Below, piece by piece: positions 26,258-33,749 of a stretch of DNA of 64,000 nucleotides. A program made the position numbers and the translations under genes. The stretch is from Taibaiella sp. (GTDB taxonomy: Bacteria > Bacteroidota > Bacteroidia > Chitinophagales > Chitinophagaceae). Positions within the stretch are counted from its first letter, which is position 1. Every line of letters starts with the position of its first letter. Location: the NCBI GenBank assembly GCA_019638495.1, contig JAHBTQ010000008.1:62001-126000 (forward strand), read 5' to 3'. The notes under the pieces are model-generated. The model had not been told where the DNA came from, made no database searches, and worked only from the letters and a program-made list of their open reading frames with translations.

Positions 26258-27028
26258 CTAATAAGTATAATTGTATACCATCGTATCGCGGAAGTTCAGC
26301 GACGACAGAACTGTCATTTGTGTAATCCTGTTTGTCACATCAAACTGGTAATAACATTTAATAGGTGAAACATCGTCAATTTGCTCTGCAAATATGTTTT
26401 TCGTCCTAGTTGGGGTTTTCCCATAGTTCATAAAATACTCAATACTGAAAAACTCACCCATCTGCCAAGGCCGTGTAGTATCATACTTATAGTCAAAACT
26501 GCTTTTGTAAGTCGAAAATGTGCTCCAGGAATTAGCACTATCAATGTTGCCGTGTGACCAGAAATACTTCGAAAAAACGGATCCGGCGCCTAAATACAAC
26601 CTGCGCTCAATTTGCGACAATTCGCTACCATCATGCATCATAAGAAGTGTATCGGGTGTATTAACACGTGTTATCAAATCATTTTCATTAAAATAAAATG
26701 TAAAAAACGAATCCCGACGAATCGGACTCGTAACATAAAGACTACAAACGTCGCCACTATACATAAAGCCGCTTCGTTCAACTACGCCATTACCGTCGTA
26801 TGTAGTAATTATAGAGTCTACCTGGTCGGCGTTAACACTATTCCAGACAATCCGAACTGTATGACGCGACCGCCCGTTTTTAACTTCAACATGCTTAATT
26901 CTAATATCCCCAACGGGCGTCAACGGTGGAAGCTGGGAATCTTCGTGCTTTTTTTTGCACGACGTAGTCATTGTCGTTGCAATTGTAAAACAGATCAACA
27001 AGAGGAGTACTGTACGTATATTTTTCAT
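26258..27028 (-). CDS. Hypothetical lipoprotein
   Basis: The 256-aa product has a lipoprotein signal ending TMTTSCKKKHED (Cys at residue 24). The mature region is beta-rich and reads like a YD-type or RHS-like strand series: VDSIITTYDGNGVVERSGFMY, FFTFYFNENDLITRVNT, and the end FDVTNRITQMTVLSSLNF then VYNYTY. Proteins of this general type are frequent in Bacteroidota as DUF4595-like lipoproteins, but I cannot assign it firmly. It is monocistronic; its upstream side is the long gene-free stretch at 27029-27749. Confidence 0.78.
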   Translation of the reverse strand: MKNIRTVLLLLICFTIATTMTTSCKKKHEDSQLPPLTPVGDIRIKHVEVKNGRSRHTVRIVWNSVNADQVDSIITTYDGNGVVERSGFMYSGDVCSLYVTSPIRRDSFFTFYFNENDLITRVNTPDTLLMMHDGSELSQIERRLYLGAGSVFSKYFWSHGNIDSANSWSTFSTYKSSFDYKYDTTRPWQMGEFFSIEYFMNYGKTPTRTKNIFAEQIDDVSPIKCYYQFDVTNRITQMTVLSSLNFRDTMVYNYTY

Positions 27029-27070
27029 GAAGCAAATCTAATCAAAAGTGCTGCTTTACAAGACCCCGCA

Positions 27071-27094
27071 GGGCGTAGTCTCCAGACTACGCCC
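27071..27094. repeat. Perfect palindrome GGGCGTAGTC-TCCA-GACTACGCCC
   Basis: Two 10-bp arms are exact complements around a 4-base loop. It lies 42 bases upstream of the lipoprotein gene start and has no T run, so a repeated extragenic palindrome or protein-binding site is more likely than a terminator. Confidence 0.7.
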
Positions 27095-27464
27095 TCCCGG
27101 TAGCCAACTCCTGATTGACGAGCTGCCACGTTACGCCTGAACATCTTCAGACAATTCCGATAAGCCCCGCCACGTACTTACACACCTGAACCTAATGGAT
27201 ACACAACCAGAGCTTTACCGCCGAAAAAAGTTCTATCAAACCCTCATTTTCGCCTTATCACAAAACGCCTGCGTTTTATCATAGAAATTCACTTTGTCGG
27301 TGTTAATTGGTTGCATCACCTTTGTACCGGATTGGCATCTTTTACCTATTCTGCACCTCGTAATTCCTAACCGGGATTATCAAACAAAAGAGTAAACCAA
27401 TTCAGGAACGTGTCAAAGGTAGCTTTACCAGCTTTCAGACTTGTCCGCCGTGGCGGAAGCTCGG

Positions 27465-27549
27465 TAGCAAATCTTAGCAGCAGGTAGCAATTTTTACGCA
27501 GTTTTTAGCAAATTTCAGAAGTGTTTAGAAGCACGTAGAAGTTAAAGAA
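27465..27549. repeat. Array of about nine 10-nt phased TAGCA/TAGAA-type units
   Basis: Counting from 27465 in steps of ten, the first five bases of each unit are TAGCA, TAGCA, TAGCA, TACGC, TTAGC, TCAGA, TTAGA, GTAGA, AAGAA. The period is exactly ten throughout, matching one DNA helical turn, while the other five bases of each unit vary. Confidence 0.65.
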
Positions 27550-27749
27550 AAATAGCATAAACAATACAGGCTTGCATTTCAGCGGGTAGGAATGCAGGAA
27601 AAGTCGAAAAAACGCATTTTAGGGTATAATGCCCGGGATTGCCCCGATGCACAGCCTGTGATATCTGCCAATCCCCCTTTATGCCTGATGTCCCCTTGCG
27701 GGGATACCAGGTGCGAAAAGGAGACGTATTTACGGTTTGTAACAGCGCT

Positions 27750-28172
27750 CTACCTGCGTGAGTGCGTCACGGCACCACCAGCGCGATGTAGCATAATCAG
27801 TACCATTGCTATGCAGAAAAGACTACTCTCTGTAATGAGCCACTGTGTGCCAAATGCCCCTAACCGGCCCTCGGCATAAATGGTTATGATCCGGGAGAGT
27901 GCATATGCGCCCCACAAAAGGGCCAGGAATACCAGCCCGCGGTTCACCTCTTTCCAGGCCATATACATAATTCCCAGGAACAGGCAGAACCCCACACCAC
28001 CATAAACACCTCTGATGGAACTAAAGGCGTCCGTGTTGGTAAGTTTCACCTGCACCAGGTCCATAACTGCCTGTGGATTGGCGAAGGCCATTAGGCTAAC
28101 CGACAACATACAAAGGGCAGAAAAACCCATAAACACGCGCGATGCGATAACAATTGCTTTTTGCTTTTTCAT
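27750..28172 (-). CDS. DUF4345 family small membrane protein
   Basis: The 140-aa product has four predicted transmembrane helices (about 10-30, 52-72, 78-96, 108-128) and the features of DUF4345-like proteins: a first helix followed by NPQAVMDLVQVKL, then SSIRGVYGGVGFCLFLGIMY and GLVFLALLWGAYALSRIITI. It is a cytoplasmic-membrane protein of unknown role. It stands alone, with the gene-free stretch downstream. Confidence 0.8.
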   Translation of the reverse strand: MKKQKAIVIASRVFMGFSALCMLSVSLMAFANPQAVMDLVQVKLTNTDAFSSIRGVYGGVGFCLFLGIMYMAWKEVNRGLVFLALLWGAYALSRIITIYAEGRLGAFGTQWLITESSLFCIAMVLIMLHRAGGAVTHSRR

Positions 28173-28339
28173 TTCTTTTGCGATTTTGTTAGCACAAAGG
28201 TCCCGCCGCCCCGGAAAGTAAATATTGGCTTATACCAAGGTTTTTCCGGTCCATCCCAAATTGAAAAAGCACGCAGTTTCCGCAACGTATATCTGGCAAG
28301 AGGATCCCGATAGGAATAAACCGGACGAAGATAGATGAC

Positions 28340-28729
28340 CTATAAGTCACTTTGCCTCACGTAAAACTCACAACGAAGATCCTCACCACCCCAAGCTTTC
28401 AGTTTTGCTTTATTGGGAATCGCCCAATTACTACTATCCAGCGGGTTCCTTTTTATCACGCCAGCGGGAGAGCTGATTACAATGGTATCAAGCCGGCAGG
28501 GACAGCAGGTAAAGGTCTTCTTATTTCCCAGCCCGCCCATATTGTTGACTATCTCATTGCTATGCGGCTCTATGAAAAACGTGTCAGTTCCGCTTCTTGC
28601 CTGCACTACCACGGTCAGTTGGCTATCCGTCTCGTTTACCACCCGCATGTTTCCGTTCAGGGCCGGGTCGCAAGAGCTTAGGCTGAGGATCGTTAACAGT
28701 GCAAATATTCTTTGAGGGGTATTATTCAT
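28340..28729 (-). CDS. Small hypothetical lipoprotein
   Basis: The 129-aa product has a lipoprotein signal FALLTILSLSSCDPALNG (Cys at residue 20). The mature domain starts NMRVVNETDSQLTVVVQARS and contains a CCPCRLDTIVI segment with three closely spaced Cys, then FYVRQSDL at the end. It resembles one small beta-sandwich. Family not recognised. It diverges from the esterase gene at 28782, with 52 bases between the starts. Confidence 0.7.
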   Translation of the reverse strand: MNNTPQRIFALLTILSLSSCDPALNGNMRVVNETDSQLTVVVQARSGTDTFFIEPHSNEIVNNMGGLGNKKTFTCCPCRLDTIVISSPAGVIKRNPLDSSNWAIPNKAKLKAWGGEDLRCEFYVRQSDL

Positions 28730-28781
28730 CTACTGTAAATTTAAAGAACGTCACTCGATCTTCTACGCGTATTTTTAATCT

Positions 28782-29630
28782 ATGAAAACCAGCATTTGCA
28801 CAGGAATGATAACGGTAGTCTTAGCATCCCTTAATCCGGCTAAGAACACCTGCTTTGCACAGGAGTCTCAGCCCATCACTATAGGCACCAACTACGCCCT
28901 GCACTCCCACATCCTGCACCAGGACCGTAAGCTGAATGTGTATATCCCACCCGGTTATAAAGAGAATGACACGACACACTACCCTGTTGTGTACCTGCTG
29001 GATGGGGGCATGGACGAAGACTTCCTCCACATAGTCGGCCTTTACCAGTTCAGCAGTTTTGAGTGGGTGAGCAGGGTGAAGCCCTCCATCATTGTAGGCA
29101 TCGTAAATGTAGATCGCAAACACGATTTCACCTTCCCATCAAGGCAACCCAAGGAACAGAAGAACTACCCTACCTCCGGTGGCTCTGCACCATTTATAGA
29201 CTACCTGCAGAAGGAAGTGCAGCCATGGGTTGCACAGCACTACCGCACCACGGCCCACCGCACCATAGTTGGTGAATCTGCCGGAGGGCTCCTGGCTACA
29301 GAGATACTTTTGAAGCGGCCGGAAATGTTTAGCCGGTACATACTAGTAAGTCCCAGCCTGTGGTGGAATGACGGCTCGCTGATGCGCTACCCCACTACGC
29401 GGCTCAAGGAGTGTAAGGACCGCAAAGAGATATACATAAGCAGCGGCAAAGAAGGTTTGGCACCAGGCAACAATCATGTAATGGAAGTAGATGCAAACGT
29501 AATGGCAGAGCGCATACGCGCACTGAACAACCATAACCTGCACCTGGTACACGACTACCTGCCAGACGAAGACCACGCCACCACCGGCCACCGGGCAGTG
29601 CTAAACGCATTAAAAAGCCTCTCCCGGTAA
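28782..29630 (+). CDS. Secreted alpha/beta-hydrolase esterase (Fes/BesA type)
   Basis: The 282-aa product has a signal peptide (about 1-26, ending CFAQ). The esterase-D-like fold is plain: LNVYIPPGYKENDTTHYPVV, YLLDGGMDED, the nucleophile elbow VGESAGG with Ser near residue 167, a catalytic acid in the late VDANVMAE or DEDH region, and the His in DEDHATTGHRAV. The family includes siderophore trilactone esterases (Fes, BesA) and feruloyl esterases; which substrate applies cannot be judged. No siderophore receptor gene is near. Its last codons form part of a hairpin that terminates the converging T9SS gene. Confidence 0.88.
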   Translation: MKTSICTGMITVVLASLNPAKNTCFAQESQPITIGTNYALHSHILHQDRKLNVYIPPGYKENDTTHYPVVYLLDGGMDEDFLHIVGLYQFSSFEWVSRVKPSIIVGIVNVDRKHDFTFPSRQPKEQKNYPTSGGSAPFIDYLQKEVQPWVAQHYRTTAHRTIVGESAGGLLATEILLKRPEMFSRYILVSPSLWWNDGSLMRYPTTRLKECKDRKEIYISSGKEGLAPGNNHVMEVDANVMAERIRALNNHNLHLVHDYLPDEDHATTGHRAVLNALKSLSR

Positions 29631-29643
29631 AGGAAGAGGCTTC
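29612..29643 (-). terminator. Terminator of the 29668 T9SS gene, overlapping the end of the esterase gene
   Basis: On the minus strand AAGCCTCT pairs with AGAGGCTT across a 12-base loop and is followed by TTTTTAA. The right arm of the hairpin covers the esterase stop region. Confidence 0.75.
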
Positions 29644-29667
29644 TGGAAAGTTTATCAGCTCGCGGCG

Positions 29668-30990
29668 TTAACGTACCACCGAAAACTGTTTCGTCACATT
29701 GCCTTGTTTAGTGTGCACGGTGAGTATATAGTTACCCGCAGCCAGGTTATTAACCGGAATTGTCTCGTGATACTGCCCGTTAGTTTTACCGCTCCATGTT
29801 GTGTAGGTGCGGCCCACCATATCGGTGATGCTGGCACTGAAAGTTTGAGGGGTGCCCCAGTTTGCTGAAACGGTAAGGTTGTAGCTGGCGGGCACGGGAA
29901 AGACTGTGATGTCTATTTGCTTTGTAATATCCTTTCCCACACCTACGCCCGCACCGTACTCTTCATAATACATGCGGTTTGCGATGTCAGAAGTGGTCTT
30001 AACCCAGGCGTTTGTGGCGGCGTCCCAGTCTTCGTCGTAGTAATAGGTGGGCTTGCCGTAGCTGTTGTAGGTGTAGTTTTCCTTATAGCTGCTGTCATAC
30101 ACACCGGGGGTACCTGATGCATCAGTGTACACAATCGTCTGTGGCTGATGGTTGGCAACAAAACCGCTGGCGTAGTAAAAGCCTACAGTGTCCCAGGTAG
30201 TATCGGCCCAGTACGTTGCCACCCCTTGTATCCTGTTGTCCGATCCGTCATAGGTATACATAATCTTTTGCAGATCTACCCAGCCTGGTGCCGAAGCGTC
30301 ATAGTATTGCGATGAATCCTGTACCAAGAGGCCCGGCGTGCTCCAGAAGTGGAATACACGGTACATATCGTCCCAGCCCGATCCGCTCCAGCTTTGATAA
30401 GTTTCATTCTCCAGCTTATTGGATGGAGTATAGGAGAAAAGCTGCCTGTCTGAAGACACCCATGATGATGATGGCGCGTCCCAATTCTCGCTGGTTATGG
30501 ACAATACATTGTTTGCAGCGTCGAAAGTGTAAAAGCTCCGATTAGCCTGTTGCCATGCAGTACCGGCCCATTCGTCATTCATGGACGTGTCTGCAAGGTT
30601 TGCCGAATTGAAGTTTTGCCAGTACCGGTATTCGCGAGGGCCATACGTAGAGCCGGTCCATTGACGCGCATAGGCAGTATCGAAATCCCATTCCCAGTTC
30701 AGGCGCAGATCATTAAAAGTTCCGGCATGCAAACCAAGGTAGCCAATCTCAATGGAGTCTATCGGCATATAGGACGATCCGTTATACTCCAGTTCGGTCA
30801 GCCCAACGAGGCGCACATCAACTGCCGTAGTTTTTGCGGCTGGCCCGGTTGCCTGCTTCCATTTACTCTGAAACGGCGCCACGAAATGGCGCTTTGCGCT
30901 AGTTATATGTGGACGATGAGCTTGCTGGGCGGAAACGGCCCCTGAGAAAATAACAGCAGCAGCTGTAAAAGAGGTAAGTAGTTGACGCAT
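29668..30990 (-). CDS. Secreted protein with YD-like repeats and T9SS type-A sorting domain
   Basis: The ATG at 30990 gives MRQLLTSFTAAAVIFSGAVSAQ, a good signal peptide. The 440-aa product has a middle part rich in Trp and Tyr with repeats of the form W-(x)n-W-V-x-x-x-x-x-x-Y-x-Y-D/T (SWVSSDRQLFSYTPSNKLEN, GWVDLQKIMYTYDGSDNRIQ, AWVKTTSDIANRMYYEEYG), similar to YD/RHS-like repeats of Bacteroidota surface proteins. The last 80 residues are a T9SS type-A domain (DITVFPVPASYNLTVS, with FPVP replacing YPNP) ending VTKQFSVVR. Its 5' leader shares 16 bases with the gene at 45668-47425. Confidence 0.85.
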   Translation of the reverse strand: MRQLLTSFTAAAVIFSGAVSAQQAHRPHITSAKRHFVAPFQSKWKQATGPAAKTTAVDVRLVGLTELEYNGSSYMPIDSIEIGYLGLHAGTFNDLRLNWEWDFDTAYARQWTGSTYGPREYRYWQNFNSANLADTSMNDEWAGTAWQQANRSFYTFDAANNVLSITSENWDAPSSSWVSSDRQLFSYTPSNKLENETYQSWSGSGWDDMYRVFHFWSTPGLLVQDSSQYYDASAPGWVDLQKIMYTYDGSDNRIQGVATYWADTTWDTVGFYYASGFVANHQPQTIVYTDASGTPGVYDSSYKENYTYNSYGKPTYYYDEDWDAATNAWVKTTSDIANRMYYEEYGAGVGVGKDITKQIDITVFPVPASYNLTVSANWGTPQTFSASITDMVGRTYTTWSGKTNGQYHETIPVNNLAAGNYILTVHTKQGNVTKQFSVVR

Positions 30991-31026
30991 AGGTTTGTGT
31001 TTTGTGACGCTATAACGCACAAACCT
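30991..31026. repeat. Inverted repeat in the leader of the 30990 T9SS gene
   Basis: AGGTTTGTG at 30991-30999 and CACAAACCT at 31018-31026 are exact 9-bp complements spaced by 18 bases. The left arm starts one base before the ATG. In the transcript this would fold over the translation start, or it may be a protein site. Confidence 0.5.
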
Positions 31027-31158
31027 GCAAGAATGTTACAATAGAATTGTTAAATACCTTAAACATTCTGAAACAATTGCTTACGGTTAATAATCCGCTT
31101 TTTTCACGGCAACGCAAGGGTGTATACCAGCAACTGAAATGGCATACAAGGAACCGGT

Positions 31159-31584
31159 TTAGTTCATAAAAGGCAAAAGGAAGTTCGCTACAAAATCGGC
31201 GTCGGCATTGTGAATGTGTTTTGCATATGCGGCAAGGCTCTTACGAAGCGCGTCTGCAAGTGCCGGTTCCAGCTTGCTGATAACATGGTTAATGTCGTTT
31301 ACCACTCCTTCCAGGCGTTTCATCGCAGCTTCATCCATGGGAGCATATTCAACTATAGCTCTATCAATATCCTGCTCAAAGTTTTCAGCAACTTTTGCAA
31401 AATAGCTTCTCAACATTTCGGGCGCAGCAAAGGCCTTAATGTCAGCACGCATAATTGCCTCCTTTCTCTGCAACTCGCTAACCTTACCGTCCCGTCCGGC
31501 AGCCAAAAGCGCAATAATGACCGGTGCGCTGAATAATTGCATTTTTTCCCTTTCTGAAAGATTCACCAGTTGTTCAGTATTCAT
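31159..31584 (-). CDS. Hypothetical helical cytoplasmic protein, possibly TerB-like
   Basis: The ATG at 31584 gives MNTEQLVNLSEREKMQLFSA and a 141-aa all-helical protein. LFSAPVIIALLAAGRDGKVS followed by ELQRKEAIM is the pattern (small helix, Asp-Gly-x-x-x-x-x-E) seen at the start of TerB-like domains. The rest is helical with ESLRKSLAAYAKHIH-like composition and ends ANFLLPFMN. TerB-like assignment is only suggestive. The gene stands alone between a T9SS gene and the divergent lutA-like gene. Confidence 0.6.
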   Translation of the reverse strand: MNTEQLVNLSEREKMQLFSAPVIIALLAAGRDGKVSELQRKEAIMRADIKAFAAPEMLRSYFAKVAENFEQDIDRAIVEYAPMDEAAMKRLEGVVNDINHVISKLEPALADALRKSLAAYAKHIHNADADFVANFLLPFMN

Positions 31585-31744
31585 ATTGCGATCGTTAATT
31601 CTGCGTTTAATTCTACTTGAAATATTACGATACAAAATTACGACAGTAATGACCATCAAATGTTATAAGAATATTAGGATCAAAGGCCGGGCTCACATTA
31701 TAAACCATTGTGCGTCAGCGTGTTTTTCATGTTTCCTTAGGCAT

Positions 31745-31752
31745 TACTTTTG
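31745..31752 (+). promoter_or_regulatory. -7 box candidate for the lutA-like gene
   Basis: TACTTTTG matches TAnnTTTG. GTTTTTC at 31722-31728 may provide an approximate -33 element. The ATG follows at 31807. Confidence 0.5.
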
Positions 31753-31806
31753 CATACCCCTCCAATGGCGGTGTTTTTATCCACTTATCTTTACTTTTGA
31801 CCCGGT

Positions 31807-32526
31807 ATGAACGTGCAACTTTTCATTCCCTGCTTTGTAGACCAGCTTTACCCGCAAACGGGAATGAACATGGTAAAGGTGCTGGAGAAGCTGGGCTGCA
31901 ACGTGAGTTACAACAGCAAGCAGACCTGCTGCGGACAGCCAGCCTTTAATGCCGGGTACCGGGAAGAGGCTCGCTCGGTAGCGCACAAATTTCTGAATGA
32001 CTTTAAGGAGAACACTTATATAGTAGGGCCTACCGGCTCTTGCACGGGATACATCCGCAACTTCTATGACAAGCTGTTTGAGAACAGCAGCGAGCATAAC
32101 CTCTGCAACCAGGTTCAGGGTAACGTATATGAGTTTACTGAGTTCATTACCAACATCTTGAAACAGGATAAGGTAGGCGCTACTCTGGAGGGAAGAGCAA
32201 CCTACCACGACGCCTGCGGCGCACTGCGTGAATGTGGCATCAAGGCAGGCCCCAGAAGGCTGCTTGCCAATGTGGCGGGCCTGGAACTGGTGGAAATGGC
32301 CGAATGTGAGACCTGTTGCGGATTCGGCGGCACTTTTGCCGTAAAATATGAACCCATATCGATAGGAATGGCCCAGACCAAGATGAAAAGTGCCATGGAA
32401 ACGGGTGCCAAATACATCATAACCACTGACGTATCGTGTATGATGCACATGCAGGGGTATATAGACAACAATAACCTGCCGCTGACCACAATGCATATTG
32501 CAGACGTGCTGGCGAGCGGTTGGTAG
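31807..32526 (+). CDS. lutA: LutA/YkgE-like Fe-S oxidoreductase subunit (two CCG domains)
   Basis: The 239-aa product carries two cysteine-rich CCG domains: FIPCFVDQLYP with QTCCGQPAFNAG and GPTGSC in the first half, and TYHDACGALRE with ETCCGFGGTFAV and TTDVSCMM in the second. This is the size and layout of LutA (YkgE), one of three subunits that oxidise L-lactate in bacteria. The partner genes lutB and lutC are not adjacent. The motif also occurs in glycolate oxidase and heterodisulfide-reductase-like proteins, so the substrate is not certain. It precedes gapA but has its own promoter. Confidence 0.88.
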   Translation: MNVQLFIPCFVDQLYPQTGMNMVKVLEKLGCNVSYNSKQTCCGQPAFNAGYREEARSVAHKFLNDFKENTYIVGPTGSCTGYIRNFYDKLFENSSEHNLCNQVQGNVYEFTEFITNILKQDKVGATLEGRATYHDACGALRECGIKAGPRRLLANVAGLELVEMAECETCCGFGGTFAVKYEPISIGMAQTKMKSAMETGAKYIITTDVSCMMHMQGYIDNNNLPLTTMHIADVLASGW

Positions 32527-32603
32527 GGGCAGACGGCAGTTTGCAGAGCGCAGGAGACAGGGGCAACGTTGTAGCGTGTCAGTTATTTAATTTTTAATTT
32601 TCC

Positions 32604-32611
32604 TACCTTTG
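32604..32611 (+). promoter_or_regulatory. -7 box of gapA
   Basis: TACCTTTG followed by C fits the Bacteroidota -7 box exactly, 39 bases before the gapA ATG. The region before it is a run of T and A without a clear -33 TTTG. Confidence 0.6.
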
Positions 32612-32650
32612 CGCCACATTTCTGAAAATCGTTCTTTAACAAGATAAAAA

Positions 32651-33664
32651 ATGAACAAAGTAAAAGTTGCCATCAATGGTTTCGGCCGCATCGGTCGCCT
32701 TGCTTATCGCCAGATCCATAACATGGAGGGGATAGAAGTAGTAGCTATCAACGACCTCACAAAGCCAAATGTGCTGGCGCACCTGCTGAAGTATGATACA
32801 GCTCAAGGCCGCTTTAACGAAACTGTTACCCACACAGATAATTCTATCGTGGTGAACGGCACTGAAATCAAGATCTATGCTCAGAAAGATCCTGCACAGA
32901 TTCCGTGGGGCTCTCATAACGTAGACGTTGTACTGGAATGTACAGGTTTCTTTACCGACAGGGAAAAAGCAGAAGCACACATCACCGCAGGCGCAAAGCG
33001 TGTAGTGATCTCTGCACCGGCTACAGGCGAAATGAAGACAGTTGTTTTCAACGTAAACCACAACATTCTGGACGGTAGCGAAACAGTTATCAGCTGCGCA
33101 TCTTGCACTACTAACTGCCTGGCGCCTATGGCAAAGGTTCTAAACGATAGCTTCGGCATCGTTACAGGCCTTATGACTACAGTTCACGCTTATACTAACG
33201 ACCAGAATACACTGGACGCTCCTCACGCTAAGGGCGATCTTCGTCGCGCTCGTGCAGCGGCTGAGAACATTGTTCCAAACTCTACTGGTGCCGCCAAGGC
33301 TATTGGCCTGGTAATACCTGAGCTGAAGGGCAAACTGGATGGTGGTGCACAGCGTGTACCTACTGTTACAGGTTCTCTTACTGAGCTTGTAGTAGTTCTG
33401 AACAAGAAAACATCTATCGAAGAAGTGAATGCGGCTATGAAGGCTGCTGCTAACGAAAGCTTCGGCTACAACGAAGACGAGATCGTGAGCAGCGATATCA
33501 TCGGCACTTCTTTCGGTTCTCTGTTCGACTCTACTCAGACACGCGTAATCACCGCCGGCGACAGCCAACTGGTGAAGACCGTGAGCTGGTATGACAACGA
33601 GATGAGCTATGTAAGCCAGCTCGTGCGTACAGTTAAGTACTTTGCCGGACTAATAAGCAAGTAA
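32651..33664 (+). CDS. gapA: Glyceraldehyde-3-phosphate dehydrogenase, type I
   Basis: The 337-aa product has the NAD-binding start KVAINGFGRIGRLAYR, the catalytic SCASCTTNCLAP with the active Cys near residue 151, the phosphate-site THAYTNDQ-like stretch (TTVHAYTNDQNTLD), and the conserved C-terminal SWYDNEMSYVSQLVRT. It oxidises glyceraldehyde-3-phosphate to 1,3-bisphosphoglycerate with NAD. The residue after the nucleotide strand is Asp (AINDL), which favours NAD over NADP. pgk follows 85 bases downstream, so two successive glycolytic steps are encoded together, although a terminator lies between them. Codon choice looks more biased than that of its neighbours, as expected for a highly expressed gene. 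Confidence 0.98.
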   Translation: MNKVKVAINGFGRIGRLAYRQIHNMEGIEVVAINDLTKPNVLAHLLKYDTAQGRFNETVTHTDNSIVVNGTEIKIYAQKDPAQIPWGSHNVDVVLECTGFFTDREKAEAHITAGAKRVVISAPATGEMKTVVFNVNHNILDGSETVISCASCTTNCLAPMAKVLNDSFGIVTGLMTTVHAYTNDQNTLDAPHAKGDLRRARAAAENIVPNSTGAAKAIGLVIPELKGKLDGGAQRVPTVTGSLTELVVVLNKKTSIEEVNAAMKAAANESFGYNEDEIVSSDIIGTSFGSLFDSTQTRVITAGDSQLVKTVSWYDNEMSYVSQLVRTVKYFAGLISK

Positions 33665-33681
33665 TCGGAATTGATATTTAC

Positions 33682-33713
33682 CCAAAAAAGCCTTCTCCCG
33701 GAGGCTTTTTTGG
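33682..33713 (+). terminator. Terminator between gapA and pgk
   Basis: CCAAAAAAGCCT and AGGCTTTTTTGG are perfect arms around a small loop. pgk would then rely on read-through or its own promoter. Confidence 0.9.
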
Positions 33714-33749
33714 TTTCATCACCAACCGGGAAATAAACCATCATTCAAA

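Larger units (their letters stand above)
27029..27749. other. 721-bp gene-free stretch with palindromes and a phased repeat
   Basis: I find no supported gene on either strand. Structure seen in order: a perfect palindrome at 27071-27094; a hairpin AAAACGC-CT-GCGTTTT at 27262-27277; a promoter-like TTTG and ACCTTTG pair around 27291-27320; TCCGCC-GT-GGCGGA at 27444-27457; the 10-nt phased array at 27465-27549; and TCCCC-TTGC-GGGGA at 27691-27704. The promoter-like element followed by about 370 bases of structured non-coding sequence leaves room for an untranslated RNA or the remains of a mobile element. Confidence 0.6.

Noticed and set aside
31777..32496. Minus-strand open frame of 239 codons opposite the lutA-like gene
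   Set aside because: Mirror of a gene with two clear CCG domains; no start context or family resemblance.
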